Shown here in pieces: positions 1-11,244 of a stretch of DNA of 64,000 nucleotides. Every line of letters starts with the position of its first letter. Positions within the stretch are counted from its first letter, which is position 1. The stretch is from Gibbula magus (Eukaryota; Mollusca; Gastropoda; Trochida; Trochidae). The translations under genes and the position numbers were made by a program. Under the pieces are notes generated by a model. The model was not told the origin of the DNA, ran no database searches, and saw only the letters and a program-made list of their open reading frames with translations. The stretch covers positions 56,410,431 to 56,474,430 of the forward strand of contig OW388296.1 in assembly GCA_936450465.1 (NCBI GenBank). Direction: 5' to 3'.

Positions 1-539
1 GAAAGAGCAATTCGAAATTTGTTAACAGTCACCTTTGATAAGTACTCTTCCTTGATTATTTTTATTTAAATCATTTTGTAATAGAAACACTTGTTTGTCT
101 TGGTCATTGATGCTGTCCATGTCTGCATATAAAAATATTTTAATCTCTGGGTTAATGAAAGTACAAAAGTCAATTTTGAATACACATTTCAGTCACCCAG
201 TTTGTTTTACCATTTTTATCATAAACTAACATCATGTTATAAACTTTTTTGGGTAAACTGTCTGGGGACATGTCAATAAGTCTCAGCCAATATTTAATAA
301 CTTTCATATTCTAATTTATATAAAGATTTAATATTCTACATTATCAATACACCATCAGACTAGATGTGTTTATAATTACTACCAAATACGTTTTGCATGC
401 ATATAAATGAATCTTTTCTATGGCATCAAAGTGGTATATGCCCCATATTTTCTGATTAGTAAGATACACTTTTATAAAAAAAAAAGAAGATTAGTATGAA
501 ATGTTTCCTTAAACTTTCAGATTCCTAAATATGCACATA
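1..539. other. AT-rich sequence, nothing recognised
   Basis: No coding frame, tRNA-like sequence, inverted repeat or tandem array stands out. The right part may be the 3' untranslated region of the minus-strand LINE next to it, but I see no tail that fixes its end. Confidence 0.4.
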
Positions 540-2040
540 AATACTTTCTTTGTTTATTCCATGATAGGTTTCTGCTGAAATGAACACCAAGATATTTATA
601 AAATCCTGTAGCTTCTATTTGTTCTCCTTTAAGGTACCAATTGTCATTACTTGATAACTTGCATCCATTTTTAAATACAAGAACTTTCGTGTTTTATTCA
701 TGTTTACTGTCAACTTCCATTATCACAGTAACAATCAAGTTCATTAATTTGACTCTGTAATCATTTGATTGTTGACGAGAAAAGGGTAATATCATCTGCA
801 AACAATAGTAACAAATATCTTAGTGATATCCGGGTGAAGCTGAGTGCCATAATCACAATTGGTATTTATTGGTGCAGCTAATTCATTTATGGAAAAGGTA
901 AAGAGAAATGGGCTTAAAATGTACCCTTGTCTTACTCCTAACTGACTAATAAAGGTTTGTGAAATCTCGTTATTATGACGTACACTTACTTTCACGTTCT
1001 CATAATGTTTATTCATTATGGTGCTAAGACCATGGAATTTCAAAAGGTTCCATAGTTTTCCCCTCTGCACAAAGTCAAACGCCTTGGCAAAGTCAACGAA
1101 GAGCGCATATAATCTCCCACCTTTGATGCTGAGGTATCTGTTAACTAAGGTGAGGTGAGTTGACTGTGGTCTTAACGCCGCTTTCAAGATTATTTCACTT
1201 ATATCGCGGCTGCTAGTATTATGGCAGAGAGAATGCCAGCAACGCCATGTGGCTATGCATTGCGGTGAAACCTGCGAGCATCGGCTGTAACTAGCGAACC
1301 GTGGGTGGTACTACGCTGACATTCAGTCTAGCATTGCACCAAAACCTTACTGCGTGTAGAAGAGTTCTCTACTGCAGACAAAGTTGCCCTGCCACTGGCG
1401 GGATTCTCTGTTAACTAAAGCTTGTAGGATAAATATGTTGTCAATAGTTGAGTAGCCTTCTCTAAAACCAGCTTGTTCTTAATTAACTTGTGACTCATAT
1501 TTTGATTTTCTCTGATCATGTCAGTGTCAGTGAATGAGACAATTCCTGAAAATAATTGTACCAATCATTAATGTTGATACTATTTACCTTTTGCTTTTTA
1601 CACTAGCTGTTTAATTCTGACCAGAATAGTTTGGAGTCAAAAATGTTTTTCTAATAATTTTTGTTTATCTTGAAAGTAGTTTTGTCGCTTCTCTTTGCAG
1701 AGAGATGCATATTTGTTTCTTATTTTGTGATATTCTCTGAGTGAGTCCTTATCTTTACATCTCCTGAATTTATTGAGTGCCCTGTATCTTTTCCTTTTTA
1801 AATCTTCACATTCTGCATCATACCATTTGACTTTTTGGTTAAGTTTTGTATTTCCATCTTTCTTTTTCATGTCTGAACCAGCTACATGTAAGTTCAAAGC
1901 ATCTCCTAAGTACCTAACACTTGCATCAATATTTGACAATGCCGTATGTACTGATTTGACAAGTAAATCCTGTACTTGGTCAGAAAAAAGCTGATCTCTA
2001 AAAGTATTTGCCTTCTCATTGTCCAATACAAACTTGAATG
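540..2040 (-). mobile_element. Decayed non-LTR retrotransposon (LINE), reverse transcriptase region
   Basis: Read on the minus strand, the pieces follow the order of a LINE ORF2. At 2026-1637 lies the basic linker between endonuclease and RT (KWYDAECEDLKRKRY, NKYASLCKEKRQNY). Near 1630-1540 is an RT upstream segment (SKLFWSELN, NDWYNYFQEL). Near 1470-1407 is the pre-motif-A block (EQAGFREGYSTIDNIF). At 1187-792 are motif A (FVDFAKAFD) and the motif B region (GVRQGYILSPFLF), with RT thumb remnants (GFYKYLGVHFSRNLSWN) near 620-540. The catalytic YxDD motif is not seen in a good frame. Stops, frameshifts and a deletion between 1540 and 1470 break it, so it is dead. A SINE sits inside the RT at 1149-1406. 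The 5' endonuclease is missing. The clade is not settled; the linker and RT resemble CR1/Jockey-group elements. Confidence 0.85.
1149..1406 (-). mobile_element. SINE copy inserted in the LINE RT region
   Basis: This is the same repeat as the full-length SINE at 41105-41417, in reverse orientation. The 3' end (gtgaggtgagt...taacgccgct) is at the left, and the right end stops in the region just after the tRNA-like head, so it is 5' truncated. It is flanked by a perfect 12-bp direct repeat, tctgttaactaa, at 1137-1148 and 1407-1418. Removing the SINE and one repeat brings the two LINE RT segments together (TIDNIF... then ...motif A). This shows target-primed insertion after the LINE had landed. 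Confidence 0.9.
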
Positions 2041-2955
2041 ATTTAGCAGCCGGAGTAAAAACATCTCACTCATCTATTTCAATGTCATTTAAGCTCGGAT
2101 CCTTCTCTTCATTCAAGGATCATTTAATATATTATTAATATGACAGATCAAATATAAGTGATCTAAGGCTACATGAATAAATTACAATGATTAGGTACCT
2201 AAGTCAGGTGTATTTTCTTCCCAAAGATAAGGAGTTCTTCGTAAAAAAAAACCCATCTGTTTCGCATTTAGATGGAACCATACTTTTTTCCTCCCACAAT
2301 AATAGCCAGTACAAATCAATACACTAAAACAATTAATAAAACAAAAAGTAATATTGCCATACAAACACTAACTATCAATTTAATTCGCCATTACATAGGT
2401 ATAACAGAAACAATTGATGCATTAACTAGCATTAACTGTTAATTCTACATTGGGACAAATTTACATAGAGGATAACATAGTTATGTGGCAAACAATTTAG
2501 GTGAATGCAAAGTGGTCAAGGGACGTAAGAAAATCTAATTGTTGTATTGCACGTAAAAGCAATAACGCTGAACAATACTCAAAGGAAATCACTCATTTAA
2601 AGTCGAGTAAGTTGTTTGAAAAAAATAATGTGAGCTATTACTGAGAGTCTAAAGGGATCGCACTTCTTTGTCGATACAGGGAACGTATTAATACGTCTTT
2701 TACACATTTATCATGCAATGAATTCAGTTTTTGCTCAAAATGCTTGTTCTCTCGATAATTATAAACATATTTCAATTTACGCTTTTGAAAATGATTTGTT
2801 TAAAGCTGAAGTGAAGTTATCGAACTTAAGCTATTCTTAAAATTCTAAATTTGTTTCATTGACATTTACACTGAGGCAATTGGGCCATACTGTAAGATGG
2901 ATATGCATTTACTTTATCATTTGTTTCTCGAGTAGGTGGTCCGTGCCACAGGGGC

Positions 2956-2958
<3 letters not shown>

Positions 2959-2985
<27 letters not shown>
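2959..2985. repeat. (TA)n microsatellite
   Basis: Uninterrupted TA dinucleotide run of about 27 bp in copy A. Confidence 0.95.
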
Positions 2986-2989
<4 letters not shown>

Positions 2990-3138
2990 CATACCCTTTT
3001 ACTATATAAAAGGAAAGGGATGTAACGACGATACCACTCAATGCTCATTCAAACTCATATTACGCATCAACAACAAGTTTTATGACACAGTCGATGACTA
3101 CGATACGAAAGCTAAATGATTGCCCTACAAAATGAGCA

Positions 3139-3173
3139 ATTCTCGACTGCAGACAAAGTTGCCGTGCCCCTGG
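3139..3173 (-). mobile_element. Short SINE remnant
   Basis: A 35-bp stretch containing ctgcagacaaagttgccgtg matches the SINE segment between the tRNA-like head and the body (compare 1373-1400 and the reverse of 41170-41205). The rest of the SINE is absent. It may be a very short truncated insertion or a chance survivor. Confidence 0.45.
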
Positions 3174-4111
3174 AACGTGATATGGATAGTTTCATACAAA
3201 TAGAATAACTATCAATCTATAACAATCTATAACAATATTTATTTTAATTGAAAACCATAGACAAACCAATATTTGAGATGTTTTCAAGTATGTACTAATT
3301 AATGAACAAATTTAGAAATAATACCAGCAAGTCACGGAATGTTGTCAGCAATGTATTAGAATACACAAGAAAGCCCGACGTCACCAAGGAAAACACAACT
3401 TCGACGGCCTCTTACAGGATTGAGGCCCATGGGGACCACGGTGACAGAGCGGAAACACTTTAAGAAAATGATTTATGTGAACGGATAATGGTTCAGTTTT
3501 TTTAGTTATAATTATGTTCGATTTTAAGCATCAAATGGTGCAATTATTTTATTAGCATAGTTATATTTAAACGCTGAGTTGCTTTTGCTGGTTGCTATAT
3601 TTTAGTTTCGTTTAAAATTGGGTTGTTTTGTAGATCTTTGACAAGTTGTTTAAAACTGTCATTGAAATTCCAAACTTTTTCACACGAAAGCCACAAAATG
3701 TCTCTTGAGGATTCTAACAGAATCACGTAGCACTATGGATTATATTCCGAATGGCCAAGGATATTTTGCTTATGCTTTTTCGTCATAATGCAACAAAATC
3801 ACACTATAATTTTCTTCAGTTAATGTTTGGATTAGTTCGTTGAATGAAAATGTACTTAACTATTGAAAGTGAAAGATCGAAGTGAGGATAAAATAAAGAC
3901 AGCTATTGTGGATGACAACTTCTTCTTTATTCTATCTTTATTTAAGTAAGGATACACTTTATTGCTCAAAGTAAACTAATTCGAAAGAATGCAATATACA
4001 ACTAAATAAATTAAGTTAAAATGCACTTTACAACTGAAAGTAAAAGAATTACATGTTCAAATGGAAAGTGTCATGCTATAAAATCTACCGTAGCTTCACA
4101 TCACTCAAACT

Positions 4112-4414
4112 ATGAGCACTGATAAAACCGCTCTTTTATTCACAAAAGTAAAACCGACGACATTGATAATTGATGGCTGTTTCTCTTCATGTAAGACTCT
4201 GAAGTCCCTTGGCGCTGATAACAAAGAGAAGTCGGTTTCATGCTCGGTCAGCTTAACAGCTCCTTGGGTTTTATGTTATCAGGGAATCTATTCTTCAGAG
4301 AAAACTCTATCAAAACTGTGCTCCATTACTAAAAATGGAGATGTGAAAAGTGTTTCCCGAATGAACGCACTGTCAGTACTAGTAAGAGGAGTTTTTAAAC
4401 ATGGAACTGTGTAA
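4112..4414 (+). other. Open frame of 100 codons in copy A, probably not a gene
   Basis: The frame (MSTDKTALLFTK...) covers a well-conserved block shared with copy C (57130-57450) and copy B (33390-33700, inverted). The copies differ by indels that are not multiples of three and do not keep the frame open. I recognise no domain, and Cys and Ser are spread without pattern. The conservation is at DNA level and is best read as repeat homology. Confidence 0.3.
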
Positions 4415-4707
4415 CATGTCATATGTTATCGTTATTTCACGTGTGAGGTTTCATATTTAAAACTTGACTAATTGGAATACACATGATTTTTTTTTTAATC
4501 AATAGCATCAGCCCAGAAATTTCAATGATATAAGATAGACCACTACGTGTTTTATTTATTTTATAAACATTTACCTGATATGTTTTTGTTGTGCAAATGT
4601 AAATTAAAAACATTTCATTTCATTTCACGTTTACTCTTCATCCAAAGACACAAGCGCTTCCAAGAAATGAGATTAACCTGTGCGAGTTAATTGTCTTCAA
4701 ATACAAT

Positions 4708-4921
4708 TATTTCACTTATATCACGGCTGCTAGTATGATTGCAGGGAGAAAGCCCGCAACGCCATGTTGGCTACACGTTGCGGTGGAACCTGCTAGCATC
4801 GGCAGGAACTAGCGAACCATGGGTGGTACTGCACTGAAAGTCAGTGTAACATTGCACCCAAACCTTACTGCGTGTAGAACAGTTCTCATCAGACAAAGTA
4901 ACCGAGTCCCTGGTGGGAGTT
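4708..4921 (-). mobile_element. SINE copy in repeat A
   Basis: It matches the SINE body in reverse orientation (gcagggagaaagcccgcaac, ctagcgaaccatgggtggta, cttactgcgtgtagaacag). Both the tRNA-like head and the (CACT)n tail are missing or worn away. The copy is more diverged than those at 29822 and 41105. I could not fix a target duplication. Confidence 0.85.
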
Positions 4922-6574
4922 ATCGACAGACTTAGTAGACGGAAGAGGCTCAAGGACAATGGAAAGACCTATGACTTCCTAAAATTGCCCAATGTCCTTA
5001 ACTACACCCATTGCAAAGGTAGATCAGTATATAGATGTATGTACATGTATCTATGTGTGAATTACACATTCCTTACAATATGAGGATGATATCACAGCTT
5101 GTATCTATGGTGCAATTAACAATCCTTCATTTGTCGAATATGTAAGTTCGTTACTTTCGCACATATCATGTGTCATCTTGATACAATTGCAAATATTTCA
5201 TTTTAATATCACTCAATGTGCATCAGTGATACATACATGTATAACATATAAATAACGTTTGACTAGTTCAGAATCTACTTAGGAAGCAAAAAGGACTTTT
5301 AGATATTTTAATTCCTGATCAGTTTATTGACTGCCAACATTGATACTGTTTACAATGACTTAATAACATTATTATCACACAATTATCCACACGATCACAT
5401 ATCTATGTCAACTCAAAGAGTCCACAATATCCCCCGCCAAGTGGGTAAAGTTCAAAACATAGTAAACAATGATATGAAGCTTTATTCTTTGACGAATCCG
5501 AACTCACTCCTTAGTAATAAATTCATACTTTAATACTTCCAAAGATATATTAATCTCTGTCGTAATCTCAGTTTTCAAGATCTGTTCTAGAAGTTAAATT
5601 GTAAAAAGCATTTTGAGTCTTCTTCCAAAATGAAGATGAAGATGTTTTTCCACGGAAATGGCTACAAATAGAAGTCCCGAAAAGGTGAAAAACTCACATC
5701 TACACATGATAATTGTTCAACACACCAAGTTTCACTGTGCAAGGCATTACAGTTTTATAGGTTCTGGTTCGGACACGATAAGCGGGGAATAACAATGAGT
5801 AGAATAAGACTACGATACCATACATACACATTTTCCGAGCTGAAAACAATTCCTCAGACTGAGAAAGCTCTCATGTGGATTGGAATCGATTTATGTCAGC
5901 ATCTTCAACTTCAAGTTCGTCTCCTTTGTGGACAGACCAGTTCTCTAGTGCACCACAGGCGTTTGGTGATGAGATTCAATTAAAAAGTGTCTGTACATCG
6001 ACTCCCCTATGAAACGTATGTTAGGTGAAATAGACTTTATTGGAACATAGTTTGAAGGGCGATAGTAAAGAGTGACAGGCTTTTTCATTTTCAAAATGAA
6101 TAGATTTTCCCATCCTTTGTTGTTATTTCATTCAACTTTCTGTAAATTATTCAACAGCAATATACGTGTGTTATAAAACGTTTACTAATGTTTCATCTCG
6201 AAAGTATACATTTTTCAAGTTAATCAAATCAAATGCTGCATCATTCTAATAATGTAAGATAAACGCTAGTAAAGTAATTTGATGAAATAGCTCTGAACTA
6301 GGTGATTGATGATCCCTGATAAATGTTCATTGAAGGGGCAATTGGAACTGAAGGACTTCTGTAAGAGACATACATGACGATGTAAAAGATGTTTGTAGAC
6401 ACATGTGGCAGTCCCGCTGCTTCAATTAAAATTTAAAATAAGATGTATATGTCAGACGTTTGCATGTTATGATTGATATAAGATTCCCTAAATGGTGAAA
6501 TACCATGTTCATAGTCAATGGTTATGTATAGGGCTCACTTATTGATGATTCAATGGTTTACGTTAAGTTCTCTT

Positions 6575-7113
6575 GGCGCTATAGCACGATTTTCTTACTG
6601 AAATAAAGGGCTCTCACAAACATATAAATAAGTGTTACCAATGGCTAAATACTACTCCTGAATCAATTAAAAGAGTTCTTAAACGAATGGACATGGTTCG
6701 GTTATGCCATGCGATTCCATTCCCCATCGAGCAGTAAGTTTATGTCGTTCACATTAAAATGGCTACTCGAAGGTGGTTAAAGTGATCTGATTGATGTAGT
6801 GATACCTAAACACTCAGGATAGAGTTTTAGTTATCGTTCAATGATGGATGGAATGGTCAACCATCTTGCTGTCTAAACTCATTCGCTTGAAACCTACATA
6901 TTTACCTCTGGTACTGAAGATTTCCACTACACTGTCACTTTAACTTCACACCATTTTCTTCCAATACGGATAACCGGATAACCGTTGTCTAGGGATATGG
7001 CTTCTAAGGAGATGTTTTACCTTAAAATAACAATATATTGCACAAATTTTAATAATAAATAGCTCATTTGAGAAAATATAATATGCAAATATAAAAAAAC
7101 GTGCTACAGCGCC
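6575..7113 (+). mobile_element. TA-flanked MITE, family 'GCGCTRTAGCACG'
   Basis: The left end ggcgctatagcacg and right end cgtgctacagcgcc form a terminal inverted repeat. The interior, including a segment near ttcacattaaaatggctact, is shared with copies at 45381-45906 (inverted) and 25250-25574. It is about 540 bp with no coding capacity. The TA duplication is clear in the 45381 copy but eroded here. It is probably a non-autonomous Tc1/mariner-like element, judging from the TA target. Confidence 0.75.
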
Positions 7114-7450
7114 TTTAAAGAAAATGATAATGGGAAAAACATTGCTGGAGCTATAATAGATCGCTATTGTAAATTTTGATTTGTATCTTCGGAACGAGGC
7201 AAGAACAACTGATTCTTATAACATTCAGTATTGTTTTTAAATGTTGAGACACATATCCGCCATTGTACACTGAGAAACAAACACAACAGTCAGTATAATA
7301 ATCAAAAAGGCTCCGTTAAATATGAGTTTGTTTCTACAGTGTCAAAGAAATTGATTCCCTTTGGAATTTGAAGTTAGGTGATTGTTCACGGCATTTCCCT
7401 CTGACAAAGGAACTCCAATCTGAGATTAGTGAATGATGTCCTTAGAGCAT

Positions 7451-8289
7451 TGGTGTTTGAGATTAGACATTGGTGCTTTTATTTGAAAATGAAATGGAAC
7501 ACTAACCTCTTGTAAAACTTAAGTTCTGCTTCAATTAAATTCATTGTGAAAGCAAACATATTTCTGTGTATGATAATTATGAAATTTAATGTTTCGATTC
7601 CAGCATTTTCATAAACTAGAGATAATTTGTTGAGATAAGTTGCAATATAGACTATATCAAGGGTATTTGTATGTGATCCATAAACTAAAAGCAAACACGA
7701 GTACATTTAAATTTAGTTCATCGTAAATATGGGGGAGGCTACAGGGAAAGGGTCCATGGTCGATTCTGGTTTAGGAGATATAGGCTCTGAAAGATTGTTT
7801 GTGAATTAAATTTGAAATTGAATTTGTTTTATTGTTTGTGCTATGAGAGTTACTCACCATCTCTTCTTCATGGGCAAAGTATCCAACTGCCCTCTTGGCG
7901 TCTATAAAATAAACATTGACATAATAAGGTACCAAAAAGGTGTCACATGGCGGGAGCAACTGTTTATGCTGCATATCAGTTTATTGTGAAGTTGTCGAGC
8001 TGTTGGTCTAGCAGATATTTTACGTTCGCATAGGTTAATGATGTTTGCAGCGTAACATCGTTCTTAGTGATCGCCATTTGGCAGGTACAAACTTCCGGAG
8101 TAGAAGGTTTATACCAGTCAACACTTAAACACCACTAGTACAATATAATTACCATTACGCGATTGAAAATGTGTTTTATATATGTCAGTAACAATACAGA
8201 TAAAGTTGTACATGATCAGGTAGGTGGCGCTGTCCGTATGGTCACACGCTGAATTTGACTCTCTCGCTAAACCCATAACATAAAGAAAC
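7451..8289. other. Noncoding stretch before the L1-like LINE
   Basis: No recognisable gene. The part near 7980-8289 could be the 5' untranslated region of the LINE that follows, since GC content and CpG rise towards ORF1. I see no promoter motif that I can name and no boundary repeat. Confidence 0.35.
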
Positions 8290-9183
8290 ATGTCCAGCAC
8301 AAGGAAAGGAAAGAAAGGTAAACATACATCGGAACATCATGGTAACTCGTCCGGAGGTAAATCTTTTGAGCCTTTGAATTCGGAGACCGCGTACCAAGCA
8401 GAAATATCAACCAACATGACGAGCACGCCGGCGGGATGGGACGCCATTACTAATACGGACGACACCGACTCTGACAAGGCGGATCTCAAACGTTTTATTG
8501 CCGGTGCACTGAATAAACAGACCTCCGAACTGATGAGTGAGATGGACAGCATGAATTCCGAAATAAAAGACCTCAATGAAAAAACCGCCAACATAATAGA
8601 ATCAGTGCAGTACAACGCCGAACAGATCGAGCAAAACACAACGGAGATAGACAGAATGAAGAAGGAGATGGATGACATGAGAACTGAATTTGAGAAGCGT
8701 TTCCTAACACAGGAGTTATACTCTAGGACGTGTAACCTCCTTATCTACGGGGTGCCCGATGATAAGGACCCAGGGTCAGCTGTGAGGGACATAATTTGCC
8801 GACTTGATGTGGAGGGGGCAGACCACATGCTGTTTGTCAACATTCACCGATTACCACGCAAGAGCACAGACCCAGCTAATTTTCGGGCAACGATGCCCAA
8901 ACCAATCTTGGTGAAATTTGTGAGGGCAGAAGATAGACAGAAAGTCTTCAACGCTTCTATCAGAGGATGGGCTTCCCTCAAGGGAACAAGAATTACAATA
9001 CGCACCGATCTTCCGGTTGTATTGAAAAAACAGAGGGGACGCCTTGCTAATCGGGCCTTTCAACTACGGAAAACACATAAAGTCCAGACCAGGATCCAAG
9101 AACAGGGACTTGACATATTCCTACAGATCCGGAAAAATCCAAGTGACCCATGGAGAAGAATCGAAATCGAGGAGACCCCTTGA
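8290..9183 (+). CDS. LINE ORF1 protein, RNA-binding chaperone (L1 type)
   Basis: An intact frame of 297 codons. Residues 1-60 are a low-complexity basic, then Ser/Thr-rich head. Residues about 65-140 are a heptad-rich coiled coil (SEMDSMNSEIKDLNEKT, DRMKKEMDDMRTEFEKRF) that would trimerise the protein. Residues about 145-235 look like the L1 ORF1 RRM (NLLIYGVPDD, then VKFVRAEDRQKVF), and 236-290 like the C-terminal nucleic-acid-binding domain (TDLPVVLKKQRGRLANRAFQLR). In known L1s this protein coats the element RNA and acts as a chaperone during insertion. The start was chosen as the first ATG, right before the Lys-rich head. The frame is unbroken while ORF2 downstream is not, and codon use is more GC-rich than the surroundings, which suggests fairly recent arrival. 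It is a transposon protein, not a host gene. Confidence 0.88.
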   Translation: MSSTRKGKKGKHTSEHHGNSSGGKSFEPLNSETAYQAEISTNMTSTPAGWDAITNTDDTDSDKADLKRFIAGALNKQTSELMSEMDSMNSEIKDLNEKTANIIESVQYNAEQIEQNTTEIDRMKKEMDDMRTEFEKRFLTQELYSRTCNLLIYGVPDDKDPGSAVRDIICRLDVEGADHMLFVNIHRLPRKSTDPANFRATMPKPILVKFVRAEDRQKVFNASIRGWASLKGTRITIRTDLPVVLKKQRGRLANRAFQLRKTHKVQTRIQEQGLDIFLQIRKNPSDPWRRIEIEETP

Positions 9184-9710
9184 TCACCCACCAGTGGTGA
9201 TGTGACACTGCTGACCTTTATTTATCTATATTTATATTCACATTTTTCTTTGGATCAACTAACAGATCTGGAATGATTTGATAAAGTTAGTCTTAGATCA
9301 CGGTTTGACCTTATTCATATCCGACCTTGACCTTGAATTGAAGTTATTTACATGTTGTCATAATATTAGCTGGCACTTAGTTTCCTTATATTTATCTACT
9401 GGGTTCAGAGGATAGAGCTTTAATGCCTTAATTTTAAAAAAAAATTTTACATAGCTTTTTCTTTTATTTCATTGATTTCTCCCCAAACAGGTACAATTCC
9501 TGTTTTTTCCCTACTTTATCTTTCATTACCCTTATGTTTGTTATCACTTAATTGTGGTACAAAAAGAAAAACCTTGTTCCAATTGTTTGAAATCTACCAA
9601 ATACCAGACTCTGAACCTGCTTTTGTCACTTTAACATATTATATTGTATTGACTATGTCTACTTTAATTCACTACAGTCTTAACAACTTTAAGGTTTTAG
9701 CATCTGATTA
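9184..9710 (+). other. Spacer between LINE ORF1 and ORF2
   Basis: AT-rich sequence with no conserved frame; the 81-codon frame at 9472-9717 is hydrophobic and unrecognised. A spacer of this size between ORF1 and ORF2 is plausible for L1/Tx1-type elements. Confidence 0.5.
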
Positions 9711-10926
9711 TGGATAATATAAAAAAAATAAGAATGATTTCAGCTAACTGTAGAGGCTTAGCAGATAAAAATAAAAGAAAGGAAGTTATGAACCTATACA
9801 GGAAAAAATATGCTTGCAAGATATTCATGTGGATAAAATAAATGTTAACAGAATGAAAAATGAATGGGGTCTACCAAGTATAATTGCACCATTTAAATCT
9901 AACTCTAGAGGAGTGGCCATACTTTTTAATAATGATTTTGATTTTACTATTCACAGAACACTGGAGGATGAAAATGGTGATTATATAATTGCTGATATAT
10001 CTGTAAAAGATAAAAGATTCACCCTTGCTAACCTCTATGGGCCAAATAATGATGATCCCAATTGGTATGTACAACTTTTTGAAAATATCTGCAACTTTGA
10101 AAATGAAGCCATAGCTATTGTTGGAGATTGGAATTTGGTGATTGATCCTACATTAGATTTGGAAAATAACAAAAATACTAACACTCCTCAGGCCAGAAAT
10201 ATTGTCTAAAGCCCTGTTTATACGGCGAGCGTTTGCATATGAGTAAATCATTACACATATGCAAATTTGCTCATATGAGCAAAATTCGCCGTATGGACGC
10301 ATTTGCACATATGTATATTTTACTACCGTAAGCAAATTTTTCACCACCGTAAGCAAATTTGCACCTAGTCAGGGGCAGGTGCAAATGTTTACTACCGTGA
10401 GTAAATATGGTATTTTCACTATTCTAGTAAAAGTTCGTCGTATACAGACATAGTGACTTCACACAGGTTGAGAAAATATATAAGATAACTCAAGAAACTC
10501 TTAATACTGTTTTTGAAATTCTCTATATTGGATAATCTCCTTCTTGCACGCGATGACCTTCAAAAATTATTAGGCCGAAATAGTCAAAACAATGTTGACA
10601 AATATAAAGTAATGTCATTTATTTAGTTTACATCTAATAAATATTAATTGGCATGTTTTAGGAATTCTCTATTCATATTTTAAAAGAGTTGGAAGCCCAT
10701 TTGCTTAAGCAGAAATTAAATGCATATGAACGCAAAGTAAATTTACTTTCACTCCCGTGTATATATTACTACCTTAAGCAATATTGCATATGTGCAAAGT
10801 TCGCCGTATAAACAGGGCTTTAGACAGAATTGAATCCCTTGATTTGATAGATATTTGGAGAGAATTAAATCCTGATCTTAGAAAATATACCTGATGGAAG
10901 AAAAAGCCCAGACAACAAGCAACTCT
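9711..10926 (+). pseudogene. LINE ORF2 endonuclease domain, broken
   Basis: Translation from the ATG at 9711 gives ISANCRGLADKNKRKEVM, the N-terminal exonuclease/endonuclease/phosphatase strand carrying the catalytic Asn. A 1-base frameshift near 9813 moves to the frame with LQDIHVD, which aligns with the position where the catalytic Glu (LQETH) is expected; here it is Asp. SRGVAILFN, LANLYGPNNDDP and IVGDWNLVIDP follow and are typical of the family. A MITE splits it at 10207-10821. The distal part contains an in-frame TGA at 10892. It would nick target DNA for retrotransposition if whole; here it cannot be functional. Confidence 0.85.
10209..10819. mobile_element. TA-flanked MITE in the LINE endonuclease
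   Basis: Terminal inverted repeats aagccctgtttatacggcga (left) and its reverse complement (right) are followed by imperfect subterminal complementarity with tgcatatg motifs. A TA dinucleotide flanks both ends (10207-10208 and 10820-10821). The length is 611 bp. The interior repeats a short motif, actaccgtaagcaaat, several times (10321-10400). There is no coding frame. The flanking LINE endonuclease sequence continues across it. Confidence 0.88.
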
Positions 10927-11244
10927 TTATAGGCCAGGACCATTAGTCAAAAGATATGGACAACCCGGAAAAAAATAGTAGAAAGCTGATTATTTCTGAA
11001 GACCTTAAAAATATCTTACTTATATCAATGGCACAAAGTTCTGCAAATTCTAGCTGGTGGTTTTTTCACAATGGCCGCCATTTCCAAGATGGCCGCCGGC
11101 GTTTCGGTAAATTGTTAAATTATTTTTATTTTTAAGTTTATCATGTCATGTCATATATCAAATGAAAGCCCTCTTCAAATGGAATCCAAAAAAATGCATA
11201 GTTTAATAGGGTAATTAGTGTATCCATTATTGGGTTTTGAAAAT

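Larger units (their letters stand above)
2320..7450 (+). repeat. Large low-copy repeat, copy A (5' truncated)
   Basis: This is a mosaic of blocks that align in order with copy C (53290-61755, direct) and copy B (29160-43970, inverted). Block pairs seen by eye are 2436-2680 with 55388-55630; 3400-3560 with 56470-56640; 4060-4440 with 57130-57450 and with the reverse of 33390-33700; 5000-5270 with 58930-59200; 5790-6050 with 59470-59690 and the reverse of 30655-30890; 6300-6410 with 60945-61070 and the reverse of 30260-30420. The 7310-7410 block matches the reverse of 29170-29280 only. No long frame is conserved among the copies, so this looks like noncoding duplicated DNA or a dead element, not a gene family. 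It contains a SINE (4708-4921) and a MITE (6575-7113). Confidence 0.75.
8290..10926 (+). mobile_element. L1-like LINE, 5' half (ORF1 plus endonuclease), 3' part absent
   Basis: ORF1 (8290-9183) is followed by a 0.53-kb spacer and then the start of ORF2 (9711 on), which encodes an apurinic-type endonuclease. The endonuclease is split by a MITE (10209-10819), resumes at 10822 (DRIESLDLIDIWRELNPDLR) and stops at WKKKPRQQATL, where the 3.5-kb inverted-repeat element begins. No RT is seen beyond that element, so the insertion was accompanied by loss of the 3' part, or the LINE was already broken. The ORF1 and endonuclease layout fits the L1/Tx1 group. Confidence 0.85.

Noticed and set aside
8337..8678. 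113-codon minus-strand frame
   Set aside because: It is antisense to the well-supported LINE ORF1 and has no motif of its own.
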